64,000 nucleotides of DNA from Antarcticibacterium arcticum (GTDB lineage: Bacteria > Bacteroidota > Bacteroidia > Flavobacteriales > Flavobacteriaceae). Positions 23,142-32,693 of this stretch are shown here, one piece after another (positions within the stretch are counted from its first letter, which is position 1; each line of letters opens with the position of its first letter). The position numbers and the translations under genes are program-made. The notes under the pieces are model-generated. The model was not told where the DNA came from. It did not search any database and was given only the letters and a program-made list of their open reading frames with translations. The DNA lies in NCBI RefSeq assembly GCF_007993795.1, contig NZ_CP042476.1, positions 2,480,001 through 2,544,000 of the forward strand, in the 5' to 3' direction.

Positions 23142-25309
23142 AATCCTGCCAGAAAATTAATTCCTGCCTGTGGGTAATATCCTGCCCCTTCAATGGTAGT
23201 TACTGTACCGGGCTGGCTAAAATCGTCCTCATAGGTAAAAAAGTAGCCGTTAGATTCATACTTCACATCAAAGATATTATTTACCAGGGCTGTAAGAACA
23301 ATTGACCTGAAAACAGGCACATTATTCAGCTCATAAAATACATTAAGATCATTTACAAAATAGCTTTCCAGCAAGGAGGCCCTGCTGTCTATATTGCCCA
23401 TATATTGCTCGCCTACATACTTGGAAAGCAACCCAAGTTGTAAATTCCTAACTGGTTGATACAATAACATATTAGAGATCACCACATCTGGTGAGAAGGA
23501 AATATTTGTACTTCCAAGGTTTACAAGCTCCCCGTTGATAGTCGCCACAAAGTCGCGGTTCTTATTAGAACTCAATCCCAGGTTGGGCCTAATACTAAGA
23601 TTTTCACCAAACAACACCTCTGCGTCTATTTCAAGCCCCACCCGGTAACTGCTGCCGCTGGTGGTTCTTAATGGCGCACCTACATCATTTAGCTCACCTG
23701 AAAGCACCAATTGATCTTCATAATCCATATAAAAAATATTGGTGTTCAGTTTTATTTTTTCTGAAGAAAAACGCCATCCAAGTTCATAATCGTTTAGCTT
23801 TTCGGGGGTATTGACACCCTCTTCAAAATCATTCCGGGTTGGTTCGCGGTGAGCTTTCCCGTAGTAGGCAAATAATTGATTTGAAGGGTTAATCTGGTAA
23901 CTTATTCCCGCCTTTGGGTTGAAAAAGCTGAAATTTTGATCTACATCTATAGGTACAATATCTGAAGTAATTCCTCCTGTTTTGTAATTGATGAACCTTC
24001 CCTGCAAATCACCAAATACCTGCCATTTATCATTGAAACGGTAGGTAGCTTTTGAAAAAACAGTGAATTCATCTTTGGAAGCATCACTAAAATAATACCG
24101 GTCTCTTATCTCGGAATCTGAAGCGTAGCGTGCCCAGATCACCTCTCCAAAATGGTCGCCGGTATAATGGCTGTAAAAAGCGCCCGAGGTTACTTCTAAT
24201 TCTTTGTTTTTGTAAGTGACATTTGCATTGACCACATAAAAATCATTATCAAGCCAGCGGCGTCTTATAAGGTCTGTCCGGTCAATTAATCCCCCTTCTG
24301 CCTGCAAAGGCTCAAATCCATACATGGAAAAGCGCTGGTTCTCTTTATATTGTTCAAAGAATCCCCTCCCGTAGGTATAATTTAAACCAAGTGTAGAAGA
24401 CCAGCGATTATTATATCGCTCATTCCAGTGCAGTTGATAATGGTCCTGCTTGTAATCATCTACTTCATTGTCGTGAAACCTGATGTTTCCATTGCGGTCT
24501 GTGAACATTCCTGCCGAATTAAACGTGCGGTCCATTTCCAGGGTTACCTTGTCAATTCCATTCCAGGCCTGGTAGGTAACCTCATGACCGCCAAAAGTAA
24601 TAGCTTTTATAAGGGTATTTTCATCTACATACGAACCTTGTAAAAAATAGGATTTTAGATCTGAACTCGCACGGTCAATATATCCGTTTGATGAGATCTT
24701 TGAAAGCCTTCCGGCTATTTCAATATGGTCATTAAGTAGTCCCGAACTAAATTTTACGTTATGCCTTCGGGTATTAAAAGAGCCAAAAGAATTTGTGATC
24801 TCGCCATAGGCTTTTTCTGAAACTGCATCTGTCAATAAATTTAAACTTGCCCCGAAAGCTCCCGATCCATTGGTAGAGGTTCCCACCCCTCGCTGTAGCT
24901 GAAGATTTTGTACAGAAGAGGTGAAATCTGGCAAATTCACAAAAAAGGAACCCTGGCTTTCTGCATCATTATATGGGATGCCGTTTAGGGTAACATTTAC
25001 GCGGGAGGCATCGCTACCCCGCACCCGGAAGGAGGTATAGCCCACCCCTGCGCCGGCATCTGAAGTACTCACAACAGAAGGTAAAAAATTAAGCATAAAA
25101 GGCAGGTCCTGGCCCAGGTTACGTTTTTCAAGCTTCTTTTCAGTTAAGTTTGAATGGGTTACGGGAGAATCTGCGTTCACGCGTATTGCACGTACAAGTA
25201 CCTCATCCAGCACTTCAGGAACCTCCCTGATTGTATCGCCCGGTGTTTGTTGCGCAAATGCTGCACATGAGAGAGTTAAAAAAGCAGGTAAAAAAATTGA
25301 AAATTTCAT
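23126..25309 (-). CDS. TonB-dependent outer-membrane receptor, probably for thiamin or a precursor
   Basis: The 727-residue protein has a signal peptide (cleavage after AFAQ), an N-terminal TonB-box-like segment (DEVLVRAIRV), a plug domain (about 55-160) with FRVRGSDASRVNVTLNGIPY, and a C-terminal beta-barrel ending in aromatic LTLKF. Family members import vitamins, metals or glycans using TonB energy. The substrate inference comes from a TPP riboswitch in its leader: TPP-controlled receptors of this kind are predicted B1-uptake proteins in Bacteroidota. There is no SusD partner, which fits a small-molecule cargo rather than a glycan. Confidence 0.9.
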   Translation of the reverse strand: MKFSIFLPAFLTLSCAAFAQQTPGDTIREVPEVLDEVLVRAIRVNADSPVTHSNLTEKKLEKRNLGQDLPFMLNFLPSVVSTSDAGAGVGYTSFRVRGSDASRVNVTLNGIPYNDAESQGSFFVNLPDFTSSVQNLQLQRGVGTSTNGSGAFGASLNLLTDAVSEKAYGEITNSFGSFNTRRHNVKFSSGLLNDHIEIAGRLSKISSNGYIDRASSDLKSYFLQGSYVDENTLIKAITFGGHEVTYQAWNGIDKVTLEMDRTFNSAGMFTDRNGNIRFHDNEVDDYKQDHYQLHWNERYNNRWSSTLGLNYTYGRGFFEQYKENQRFSMYGFEPLQAEGGLIDRTDLIRRRWLDNDFYVVNANVTYKNKELEVTSGAFYSHYTGDHFGEVIWARYASDSEIRDRYYFSDASKDEFTVFSKATYRFNDKWQVFGDLQGRFINYKTGGITSDIVPIDVDQNFSFFNPKAGISYQINPSNQLFAYYGKAHREPTRNDFEEGVNTPEKLNDYELGWRFSSEKIKLNTNIFYMDYEDQLVLSGELNDVGAPLRTTSGSSYRVGLEIDAEVLFGENLSIRPNLGLSSNKNRDFVATINGELVNLGSTNISFSPDVVISNMLLYQPVRNLQLGLLSKYVGEQYMGNIDSRASLLESYFVNDLNVFYELNNVPVFRSIVLTALVNNIFDVKYESNGYFFTYEDDFSQPGTVTTIEGAGYYPQAGINFLAGLTLKF

Positions 25310-25378
25310 TCGTATTAAATTAATTTCTACGAATAAAAGGGGCAGTTTATTCTATGGTTTATATTAGTAATTCTGCAT

Positions 25379-25416
25379 AAAAAAACCCCGGAAAACCTCA
25401 ATTTGGTTTAACAGGG
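25379..25416 (-). terminator. Riboswitch-controlled terminator (expression platform)
   Basis: On the minus strand, between the aptamer and the receptor start, CCC...AAACC pairs with GGTTT...GGG and then runs into seven T. It lies about 30 bases after the aptamer, the expected place for a TPP-dependent terminator. Confidence 0.6.
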
Positions 25417-25444
25417 AGTAGATACGCATAATGGAAAAAAGTTT

Positions 25445-25540
25445 CCATTTATTTCCCTTGGCAGCATTACCTGCCCAGGTTCGTTGGGTATAATCTCAGC
25501 CATTTCCTGAATTTCTTCAGGGAAAGGCACCCCTTTGAGA
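25445..25540 (-). promoter_or_regulatory. TPP riboswitch (THI element)
   Basis: Read on the minus strand this shows the conserved THI-box blocks in order: GGGGTGCC (25534 to 25527), GGCTGAGATTATACCC (from about 25501), GAACCTGG, and GGTAATGCTGCCAAGGGA near the 3' end. These are the pyrimidine- and pyrophosphate-sensing helices of the TPP aptamer. It lies between a TATATTTG promoter box and the TonB-dependent receptor gene, so thiamin diphosphate should shut the receptor off. Confidence 0.93.
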
Positions 25541-25547
25541 TGTGGTG

Positions 25548-25555
25548 CAAATATA
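25548..25555 (-). promoter_or_regulatory. -7 promoter box of the TPP-controlled receptor
   Basis: TATATTTG on the minus strand matches TAnnTTTG, with TTTA 18 bases upstream as a weak -33. The predicted start lies at the first bases of the THI element. Confidence 0.55.
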
Positions 25556-25675
25556 ATAAGGTTTTTGGGATTTTAAACCCTCAACAAAGATTTTAAAAGA
25601 ATTGGCGTAATTTTGGCTCAAATATTACTGCAATTGAATACTAGTAAAGACCGCAACACCCTCAATTACACCGAG

Positions 25676-28102
25676 ATGAAGAATTCCAGGCGCTCTATAA
25701 CCGTAAAGGTTATTGTGGGATATCTGCTTGTTGCCGCTTTGGCGGCGGCGGCAGTGTGGTTTACCTATTCACAGGTGGTTAAATTCTCTACACTTACCCA
25801 AACAAATAATCTAAACAGCCAGCAGCTGGTTCTGGTGAGTGAAATTGCCACCGAGCTTATTGAAACCGAAAATATCGGAAGGCGTTTTATTCAAACCGGA
25901 GACACTACAGACCTTAACAGGTATACAGACCAAATTGAAAATGTGCAGACTAGTCTGGATACTTTACGGGGGATGTACGAGGATACCACGATGAAAATTG
26001 AGCTGGACAGCATTTCAACCCTGTTGTCTAAAAAGAGTGAGAATTTAAGGGAGTTACTTGACCTTCGAACAAAGGACCGCAATACCAGTTATTACCGGGA
26101 GGTGATAAGGGAGCTGGAAAAAGTAGACCCCTCTTTTAATCCGCCGAATTACGACAGGAGATTTGCAAAACTTGAACCTCATCAACGCAAAGTAATTATT
26201 CAATTGCTTGAATTTAACAATCAGGAAGGCCAGCGTATCTCAACCGTAAGTGCAGATTCCCTTATAAGGGCGGTGCGCACTGTATTAAGCGAGCTGGAGC
26301 GGGAAAATCAACAATTCCGGGAAGTAATAAACCGGAAGGAAAATGAACTACTGCTTAATGATATGGTCCTCAATGAACAGCTGCGCAATCTTTTAAGGGT
26401 TGTAGAAAATGAAGAAAGGGAAATATCTGTTGCCAGGGTAGAAAACTCTGAAGTTATGCTGAAGGAGATTTCCTCGATCATAATTGGGGTAGGTGCGGCA
26501 AGTATCCTTATAATCCTTATATTTTTATTTTTAATTGTAAAAGACATTAGCCGAAGTCAGCGTTACCGGATGCAGCTGGAGGAAGCTAAATCTTTTACTG
26601 AAGAATTAATGCATCGCAGGGAGCAGTTTATTGCTACAATAACCCATGATTTGCGCACCCCTCTCACCACTGTAATGGGTTATACAGAATTAATGGGAAA
26701 ATCTGGCCTTAACGAGAAACAAGGTCATTACCTGAGCCATTTAAAAAAATCATCAGAATATATACTTCACCTGGTCAATGATCTTCTGGATCTTTCAAAA
26801 CTGGAAGCGGGAAAAATGCTTATTGAAAATCTTCCTTTCAACCCAAAAAATCTTCTTGAAGATACTTTTTACAATACTATTCCAGAGAATGATAAGAAAA
26901 ACCTAAGACTTGAAGTTATTGCCTCGCCGGAAACAGATTGTAAGGTTGTTAGTGACCCTTTCCGTATAAAACAAATTCTTTCAAACCTCATTAGCAATTC
27001 CTATAAGTTTACTGAAAAGGGTGAAATTGTAGCTTCCATCTCGATGAAAAAGAAGATCGAGGATAATTATATTTTGACTATTTCAATTAGGGATACAGGA
27101 ATTGGAATAAATGAATCTAAACAGGAAGAAATCTTTGAAGAGTTTTCCCAGGAACATGGAGAAATCGAAAAAAAATACGGAGGTACAGGCCTGGGACTTG
27201 CTATCACAAAAAGAATAACATCCCTGCTGCAGGGTAAGATTGAATTAAAAAGCAAACAGGGCGAGGGCAGCGAATTCATAATAAAGATCCCTGTTAAAAA
27301 GCTTCCTGAAGATTCTTCCAAAGAACAGAAAACCCAGGATGTAAAATTTGCGAAACAAAATTTAAAAGGTAAATCTATTCTGGTAGTAGATGATGAATCC
27401 TCACAGCTGGCCCTTAGCAAAGAGTTAATAAAATCTACCGGAATGATCTGCCATACTGCCTCAAACGGAGAGGAAGCATTGCAAAAATTAGAAAACCACA
27501 CTTATCATTTAGTCCTTACAGATATCCAAATGCCTAAAATGGATGGTTTTGCATTGGTCAAAGCAATTAAAGGAAATAAAGAGCTTGCTCACATACCGGT
27601 AATTGCGATATCAGGCCAAACGAATGTAACGGCAGAGAAATATACAGAGGCGGGATTTTCAGGCAATATTTTAAAACCCTACAAACCTGCAACGCTTTTA
27701 TATAAAATAGGACAGATCCTAAAAATTGAATTTGCGAGAAAAAACAAACCCTCCAAAAGTAATTCGCCGGCTCAAACCGAATATTCACTGGAGGAGATCT
27801 CCCTTTTTACAGGAGAGGACCAGGTCGCCCTCGACACAATACTCACCGCGTTTATAGAAAGTACCCGGCAAAACGTAAAAGAGATTGAAAGATCTATAGA
27901 TGATAATGACCAGGAACGGGTTGCCCAGATTGCACATAGAATGCTCCCTATGTTCAAACAAATGAAAGCCCGTGATATTGTTCCTAAACTACAGGATCTT
28001 GAAAAGAAGGAACCCCATGCCTTTATACCTCACCAAATAAAAATGCTTCTGGAGGAAATAGAAGTGCTTTTATTTCAACTTCAAAAAGAAGTTAAAGCTT
28101 GA
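25676..28102 (+). CDS. Hybrid sensor histidine kinase/response regulator with Hpt domain
   Basis: I start it at the ATG at 25676 (MKNSRRSITVK, 808 residues); the frame extends upstream to a TTG at 25613 without useful sequence. Order: first helix (about 10-32), a helical periplasmic CHASE3-like sensor (about 33-268), second helix (about 270-292), HisKA with ITHDLRTPLTTVMGY, ATPase domain with NLISNSYKF, DTGIGI and GGTGLGLAI, a receiver with LVVDDE and Asp in LTDIQMPKMDG, and a C-terminal Hpt domain with the His of AHRMLP. All phosphorelay residues are present. Its 3' end overlaps the convergent NtrC-type regulator gene by 11 bases, so the two may be partners. Confidence 0.92.
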   Translation: MKNSRRSITVKVIVGYLLVAALAAAAVWFTYSQVVKFSTLTQTNNLNSQQLVLVSEIATELIETENIGRRFIQTGDTTDLNRYTDQIENVQTSLDTLRGMYEDTTMKIELDSISTLLSKKSENLRELLDLRTKDRNTSYYREVIRELEKVDPSFNPPNYDRRFAKLEPHQRKVIIQLLEFNNQEGQRISTVSADSLIRAVRTVLSELERENQQFREVINRKENELLLNDMVLNEQLRNLLRVVENEEREISVARVENSEVMLKEISSIIIGVGAASILIILIFLFLIVKDISRSQRYRMQLEEAKSFTEELMHRREQFIATITHDLRTPLTTVMGYTELMGKSGLNEKQGHYLSHLKKSSEYILHLVNDLLDLSKLEAGKMLIENLPFNPKNLLEDTFYNTIPENDKKNLRLEVIASPETDCKVVSDPFRIKQILSNLISNSYKFTEKGEIVASISMKKKIEDNYILTISIRDTGIGINESKQEEIFEEFSQEHGEIEKKYGGTGLGLAITKRITSLLQGKIELKSKQGEGSEFIIKIPVKKLPEDSSKEQKTQDVKFAKQNLKGKSILVVDDESSQLALSKELIKSTGMICHTASNGEEALQKLENHTYHLVLTDIQMPKMDGFALVKAIKGNKELAHIPVIAISGQTNVTAEKYTEAGFSGNILKPYKPATLLYKIGQILKIEFARKNKPSKSNSPAQTEYSLEEISLFTGEDQVALDTILTAFIESTRQNVKEIERSIDDNDQERVAQIAHRMLPMFKQMKARDIVPKLQDLEKKEPHAFIPHQIKMLLEEIEVLLFQLQKEVKA

Positions 28103-29444
28103 TATTATACTGTTTAAGTTTGTTGTAAAGGGTTTTCCTGTCTATGGAAAGTATCCTGGCAGCCTTGCTTTTATTCCCGTTGGCTTTTTCAAGCGCGTCA
28201 AGGATTAGGGATTCTTCATTCTTGTTTCTGAATAATCCATAAGTTTCTTCAGACCTTTGGGTGTGAGCGATCTCGTGGGGCAATACTTTTAATGGAATAA
28301 TTGAATCCTGCGTAAGAAGCACCGCCCTTTTCACCATATTTTTAAGCTCGCGAAGGTTCCCAGGCCAGTTGTAGTTTTGAAAAGCCTCAATAGCTTCGTC
28401 GCTAAAACCTACTACTTCCTTTTCCAGTTCAACATTAGCTTCATCCAGAAAATGTTCTGCAAACAACAGCAGGTCCTCCCGCCTTTCCCGAAGCGCAGGA
28501 ACTTCAATTGAAAATTCATTCAGCCTGTGAAAAAGGTCTTCCCTGAAATTTCCTTCTTTTACCGCCTGGTTCAGGTCTTCATTAGTAGCAGTAACCACGC
28601 GTATATCAACCTTAATCTCATTATTACTTCCCACAGGTTTTATCTTACGCTCTTGCAAGGCCCGTAAAAGCTGCACCTGTAGATCATAACCAAGATTCCC
28701 AATTTCATCAAGAAAAAGCGTTCCCCCATTTGCTGCCTCGAAATGACCTGTTTTATCCTGGATAGCCCCCGTAAATGAACCTTTAATATGTCCAAAGAAC
28801 TCGCTGGATGCTATCTCCTTGGGTATGGCTCCACAATCTACCGCAATGAAAGGCGCTCCCCTTCTTTTACTTTTATCATGGATACTTTTTGCAACCTGTT
28901 CTTTGCCGGTTCCGCTTTCGCCAATAATAAGGACAGACATATTTGTGGGAGCTACAAGCTCGATATAATCGTTTAATTTCCGGGCGGCATCACTAACCCC
29001 TTTTACAAATTCAGAAGTAAGGACAGAATTTTCCTTTTTTGGTTTAGCCTCTACTGCAACAGGAGCAGAAGTTTCCTGAGTTGCAGTTTGGCTTAATGCG
29101 TTGTTAATGGTTTGTAATATGGTTTCCGGCTGGAAAGGTTTGGAAACATAATCAAAAGCACCATTCTTCATAGCCTTAACGGCCATATTGATCTCGGCAT
29201 AATTGGTCATGACAATAACCTGGATCCCAGGATAATTTTTTTTCACTTCCAAAAGTATCTCCAGGCCATCGCGGTCCGGGAGCCTAACATCGGTTAAAAG
29301 GATATCAAATTTACCGGCACTTAACTTTTTGAAGCCTTCTTCAGCAGAATAAGCATTATCCACTTTATAATCCCTTTTTTCAAAAAAAGTCTTTAACATG
29401 GCTGAAAATGCCACATCATCTTCGATTATAAGAATGGAAACCAT
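28092..29444 (-). CDS. NtrC-family sigma-54-dependent response regulator
   Basis: The 450-residue activator has a receiver (residues 1-120; ILIIEDD, phospho-acceptor Asp in LLTDVRLPDRDG, Lys in VSKPFQ), a linker, an AAA+ domain (Walker A GESGTGKEQ; sigma-54 contact loop GSFTGA, a common variant of GAFTGA; Walker B GGTLFLDEIG; FREDLFHRLN) and a C-terminal Fis-type helix-turn-helix (NKSKAARILSIDRKTLYNKL). It should activate RpoN promoters. The convergent hybrid kinase is the natural candidate partner; this is inference. Confidence 0.95.
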   Translation of the reverse strand: MVSILIIEDDVAFSAMLKTFFEKRDYKVDNAYSAEEGFKKLSAGKFDILLTDVRLPDRDGLEILLEVKKNYPGIQVIVMTNYAEINMAVKAMKNGAFDYVSKPFQPETILQTINNALSQTATQETSAPVAVEAKPKKENSVLTSEFVKGVSDAARKLNDYIELVAPTNMSVLIIGESGTGKEQVAKSIHDKSKRRGAPFIAVDCGAIPKEIASSEFFGHIKGSFTGAIQDKTGHFEAANGGTLFLDEIGNLGYDLQVQLLRALQERKIKPVGSNNEIKVDIRVVTATNEDLNQAVKEGNFREDLFHRLNEFSIEVPALRERREDLLLFAEHFLDEANVELEKEVVGFSDEAIEAFQNYNWPGNLRELKNMVKRAVLLTQDSIIPLKVLPHEIAHTQRSEETYGLFRNKNEESLILDALEKANGNKSKAARILSIDRKTLYNKLKQYNIKL

Positions 29445-29508
29445 AGAATTGTAATTAGTTTAACCGCAAATTTACGAATTATGCACCTTTGACACCTTAC
29501 TAATTACC

Positions 29509-29540
29509 ACAAAAAAAAGCCACCCTTAACAGGTGGCTTT
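29509..29540 (-). terminator. Terminator after the PepSY-like gene
   Basis: A 9-bp perfect stem (AAAGCCACC / GGTGGCTTT, 7-base loop) continues into eight T on the minus strand, 22 bases after the stop codon. Confidence 0.92.
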
Positions 29541-29562
29541 GATCACTCCTAATTGTAGGGAA

Positions 29563-29913
29563 TTAGGAATCTTTATTCTTGTCTTTCTTATCTTTTTTAT
29601 CGATCCAGTTACCTTCTGCATCAGCATAAAGTTTTTGCTCTTCCCCGTTTACATTAAGTTTTATCTTGTAAACTACTTTTCCATCTTTCTCCTTTACCCA
29701 GGCTTCCTGCGTTACAGCTCCAACAAAATCTCTGGTAATGGCCGCTGTTACAGTAGCCGGAAGTTCTGCAACCTCTATTTGTGAATAATCATCCTGCACA
29801 GTTACTTCTGTTGTAGAAACCTCGGTTGTAGTTGTTGTTTCAGAAACAACCTGTGCCTGAGTAGCTGTAAAGAACAATCCAATTGCTGCAAATGATAATA
29901 CTAACTTTTTCAT
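29563..29913 (-). CDS. Small secreted PepSY-like protein
   Basis: The 116-residue protein has a signal peptide (MKKLVLSFAAIGLFFTATQAQ), a Thr/Val-rich low-complexity stretch (about 24-44), and a PepSY-like fold of the beta-lactamase-inhibitor-like type (about 45-106). The latter has LPATVTAAITRDF and YKIKLNVNGEEQKLYADAEGNW. The tail is Lys/Asp-rich. Such proteins are common single-gene units in Flavobacteria and are thought to bind or inhibit secreted enzymes; the function is unknown. It lies upstream of the NtrC-type gene but is separated from it by a strong terminator. Confidence 0.7.
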   Translation of the reverse strand: MKKLVLSFAAIGLFFTATQAQVVSETTTTTEVSTTEVTVQDDYSQIEVAELPATVTAAITRDFVGAVTQEAWVKEKDGKVVYKIKLNVNGEEQKLYADAEGNWIDKKDKKDKNKDS

Positions 29914-30162
29914 AATTATTAAATTTTTTAAATTACTATTCGTTTTGGTTGTTAGTTATAATGTAAGAATTGTACCAAAATCTTAATTAGGACCCTTTAA
30001 CCCGGCAATCGCCTGTAACACAGTAAAACTCACGCTAAGCTAATTTTTCTATTAACAAAATATTATGTGGAAGTTTAATTTTTCATCAAATAACATGGGG
30101 ATTGTTTCCACAATTAATAAGTGGCTACACAAATGTTGGATATTCTCTAAATTAATCTGTGG

Positions 30163-30570
30163 TTATTCGAGACCCGGCTTCTGTCTCCCTGCTTTTTTAT
30201 CTGAGCGTTCTTTCTTCTCCCGAAGGCGTTTAAGTTTAGAGGCTTTAGAGGGTTTTGTTATTTTCCGCGGTTTGGAAATTTTTAATGCAGCGGTAATCAC
30301 CTCTATAAGTCGATCTACTACCAGCTCCTTATTTTTATGCTGGCTTCGGGACTCACTGCTTTCCATGATAAGCACCCCTTCTGTAGTGAGACGGGAGGAA
30401 AGTTTTTTCAGCAACAATTCCTTTTCTCCTTCATTTAAGGCCGAAGATTCCGGAATATTATATTGCACTACCATCTTGGAAGCAGTTTTATTGACATGTT
30501 GACCGCCGGGGCCGGAACTCCGCACGGCCTTAAAGCTTAATTCCTGTTTCAGGATATCGGGTTGGGGCAT
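30163..30570 (-). CDS. arfB: Alternative ribosome-rescue factor ArfB (peptidyl-tRNA hydrolase)
   Basis: The 135-residue protein is a codon-independent release-factor homologue that frees stalled ribosomes. It keeps the GGQ loop (SSGPGGQHVNKT, about 18-29) and the Lys/Arg-rich C-terminal tail (about 100-135) that enters the empty mRNA channel. It lacks the codon-reading domain of RF1/RF2. It follows the DUF4301 gene by 3 bases and is likely co-transcribed with it. Confidence 0.93.
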   Translation of the reverse strand: MPQPDILKQELSFKAVRSSGPGGQHVNKTASKMVVQYNIPESSALNEGEKELLLKKLSSRLTTEGVLIMESSESRSQHKNKELVVDRLIEVITAALKISKPRKITKPSKASKLKRLREKKERSDKKAGRQKPGLE

Positions 30571-30573
30571 GCT

Positions 30574-32127
30574 TTAATTTGTCTGATGGGTAGGTTTAAG
30601 AAGATCTACTACAGTTTTGACCGGATTAAAGGTACTCACAGGAACTTCAACAAATACGGTATTCCATTTTGCCATAGCGCCATTCCATAGGCCTGGCAGT
30701 TCCAAAGCCTTTAATGGCCGTCCGTCAAGAGTCTTTTCAGCAATAAAGCTCGCGCCGGGATCTACATAATGTGTAAGGTTAAAAGCTTCGCCTTTGTAAT
30801 TTCTTAGTCCACAAACAATATCTACAGGATTGAAATGAGTTGCATTTTGAGCTATTTCTTTTTGCTGTTTATCCCTATCATCAATTTGGGCTCCTTCAAT
30901 GATCTGCAAACTGCGGGTGTCATCCTCATGGTTTACCAGGAATGGTCCGCCTCCGGGTTCTCCTTCATTTTTTACCATTCCGCAAACTCTTATTGGCCTA
31001 TTTAGCCTGTTTTGTAGTTGCTTAACCTTTTTTTCATTGGTAAGTGCTTCAAATCCGGGAGCGAAGGTGAAAAACAACTCTTCTTTTACGAATTTCTTTA
31101 TTTCTGTAATTTCATGTACCAGGGGTTTTCTTTCCTCCAGTAGCATTAAATATGAAAAACATTTTTCCTGAAGCTGCAACAGTTTCCCGGCAAGCATTTT
31201 TTTATACTCCGCCATTTCTCCCACTTTGTGAGTTGTAACCACATTGTCAATATTTTTTATAAAGACGAGGTCTGCCACAAGGGAATTAAGATTTTCTATT
31301 AGAGCCCCATGCCCCCCCGGCCTGAAAAACAGTTTCCCATCTTCCGTGCGAAAAGGCTCATTATTGCTGTCTACCGCTATGGTATCGGTTTTTGGATCCT
31401 GGAAGGAAAAGGAGATCTCAAATTTTACCTGGTGCAGGGTTTCTACCCGTGATTTTATTCTATCAAATTCGGCCTGAAATTTTTCTTTATGCTCTTTAGA
31501 TATGGTAAAATGAATTTTGGCTACCCCATTCACCTCCGCATAGCTGGCCGCCTCATTTAAATGTTCTTCAAAGGCTGTTGCTATATGATCATTGTAATTA
31601 TGAAAAGGCACAAGCCCTTTAGGATAATTTCCCAGATCCAGGCCGGGAGAGAATAACATGGTTTGCAACAGAGAAAATTTTCTTGCCTCCGCATTCAAAC
31701 TGTCAAAGCCGGGTTGGCATTCCCTGGCATAATGCAATGCCTGTTCATAAAAAGGTAATTTCTCAATTCCTTTAAAAAAGGTCGCCAGGTTTTTATTTTC
31801 CGTTCGGCTTAAATAGCCTGAAAGAGATTCTTCCCCGGGATCAAAATCGCTAAGGAAAGAATGAAGTGCCTTGAACATCCTTGTGGCAGCACCAGATGCT
31901 GGTACAAATTTCACTATGGACAAAGCATTTTTACGGTCCTCGTAATACCGGGATAAATCATGTCGCTTTTCGGCAGAAAACTGAAAAATTCCCTCACCTG
32001 TTGTAGCTGCAGCCTGAATATTCACCGGTAAATTCCCCCTCTGGAAGATCTCTACCTGCTCTTTGACCTTATTTTCTGTTATTCCGTGATTTTCAATTTG
32101 CGCAATATCTTCCTGATTGAATTTCAA
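30574..32127 (-). CDS. DUF4301 family protein
   Basis: This 517-residue protein matches the Bacteroidota family DUF4301. The early segment VKFVPASGAATRMFKAL (about 73-89) resembles the glycine-rich nucleotide loop of sugar-nucleotide pyrophosphorylases. The later RPGGHGALIENLN (about 268-280) resembles UDP-sugar pyrophosphorylase substrate loops. So a nucleotidyltransferase-like role is possible; this is inference from motif shape only. It overlaps the NadR-like kinase gene by 4 bases. Confidence 0.8.
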   Translation of the reverse strand: MKFNQEDIAQIENHGITENKVKEQVEIFQRGNLPVNIQAAATTGEGIFQFSAEKRHDLSRYYEDRKNALSIVKFVPASGAATRMFKALHSFLSDFDPGEESLSGYLSRTENKNLATFFKGIEKLPFYEQALHYARECQPGFDSLNAEARKFSLLQTMLFSPGLDLGNYPKGLVPFHNYNDHIATAFEEHLNEAASYAEVNGVAKIHFTISKEHKEKFQAEFDRIKSRVETLHQVKFEISFSFQDPKTDTIAVDSNNEPFRTEDGKLFFRPGGHGALIENLNSLVADLVFIKNIDNVVTTHKVGEMAEYKKMLAGKLLQLQEKCFSYLMLLEERKPLVHEITEIKKFVKEELFFTFAPGFEALTNEKKVKQLQNRLNRPIRVCGMVKNEGEPGGGPFLVNHEDDTRSLQIIEGAQIDDRDKQQKEIAQNATHFNPVDIVCGLRNYKGEAFNLTHYVDPGASFIAEKTLDGRPLKALELPGLWNGAMAKWNTVFVEVPVSTFNPVKTVVDLLKPTHQTN

Positions 32128-32693
32128 TTTTGCTGTTTTAAAAGTTCGTTAATTGCTAAAACGGCAGTTTCAAAACGTTGATCTTCATTCCCTTCCAAAA
32201 TTATAAAAGGTCTTTTTGCAAGCTTTAGGGCGCTTTTAAATCGTTTGAACATGCCTTCCCTGTCATCGGGCTTGTCCCGAAGATCATCGGGAATCCAGGG
32301 CGTATCAATATTAGTTAAAAAGTAAATATCGTACCAGTTCTTTAACGCATGTTTATGAAGATCTGGATTGCAATACCCGTTATAATAAGCTTCTGAATAT
32401 ACCTTTAACTGAAGTAGGTCTGTATCGCAAAAAAGCACTTTATTGGCAGTTTTGGCCTGATTGTTTTCATTTTTCATTTGACCCCTGGCAATGACCATAA
32501 GGTCGTGCGGGTCACAGGTCCCCCGCTTTTCACCCCATTTTTTCTGAAGGTAATAACGCATATATTCCTCTACCCAAACAGTTTCAAAATGGGCAGCAAG
32601 CCTGGCGGCCAGGGTAGATTTTCCTGTAGATTCAGGTCCAAAGAGTACCACTTTCAGGCAGGCTGAAGGTTCCTGTTTAAGCTTTTCTTCCAT
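32124..32693 (-). CDS. P-loop kinase of the NadR nicotinamide-riboside-kinase type
   Basis: The 189-residue ATPase resembles the C-terminal kinase domain of NadR. It has a Walker A (FGPESTGKSTLA, about 18-29), the EEYMRYYL segment, FCDTDLLQLKVYSE, and the late DLRDKPDDREGMF lid-like region. In NadR this domain phosphorylates nicotinamide riboside. It overlaps the PnuC-type transporter gene by 40 bases and DUF4301 by 4, so the genes are surely co-transcribed. If the transporter carries thiamin instead, a vitamin kinase of other specificity is possible. Confidence 0.82.
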   Translation of the reverse strand: MEEKLKQEPSACLKVVLFGPESTGKSTLAARLAAHFETVWVEEYMRYYLQKKWGEKRGTCDPHDLMVIARGQMKNENNQAKTANKVLFCDTDLLQLKVYSEAYYNGYCNPDLHKHALKNWYDIYFLTNIDTPWIPDDLRDKPDDREGMFKRFKSALKLAKRPFIILEGNEDQRFETAVLAINELLKQQN

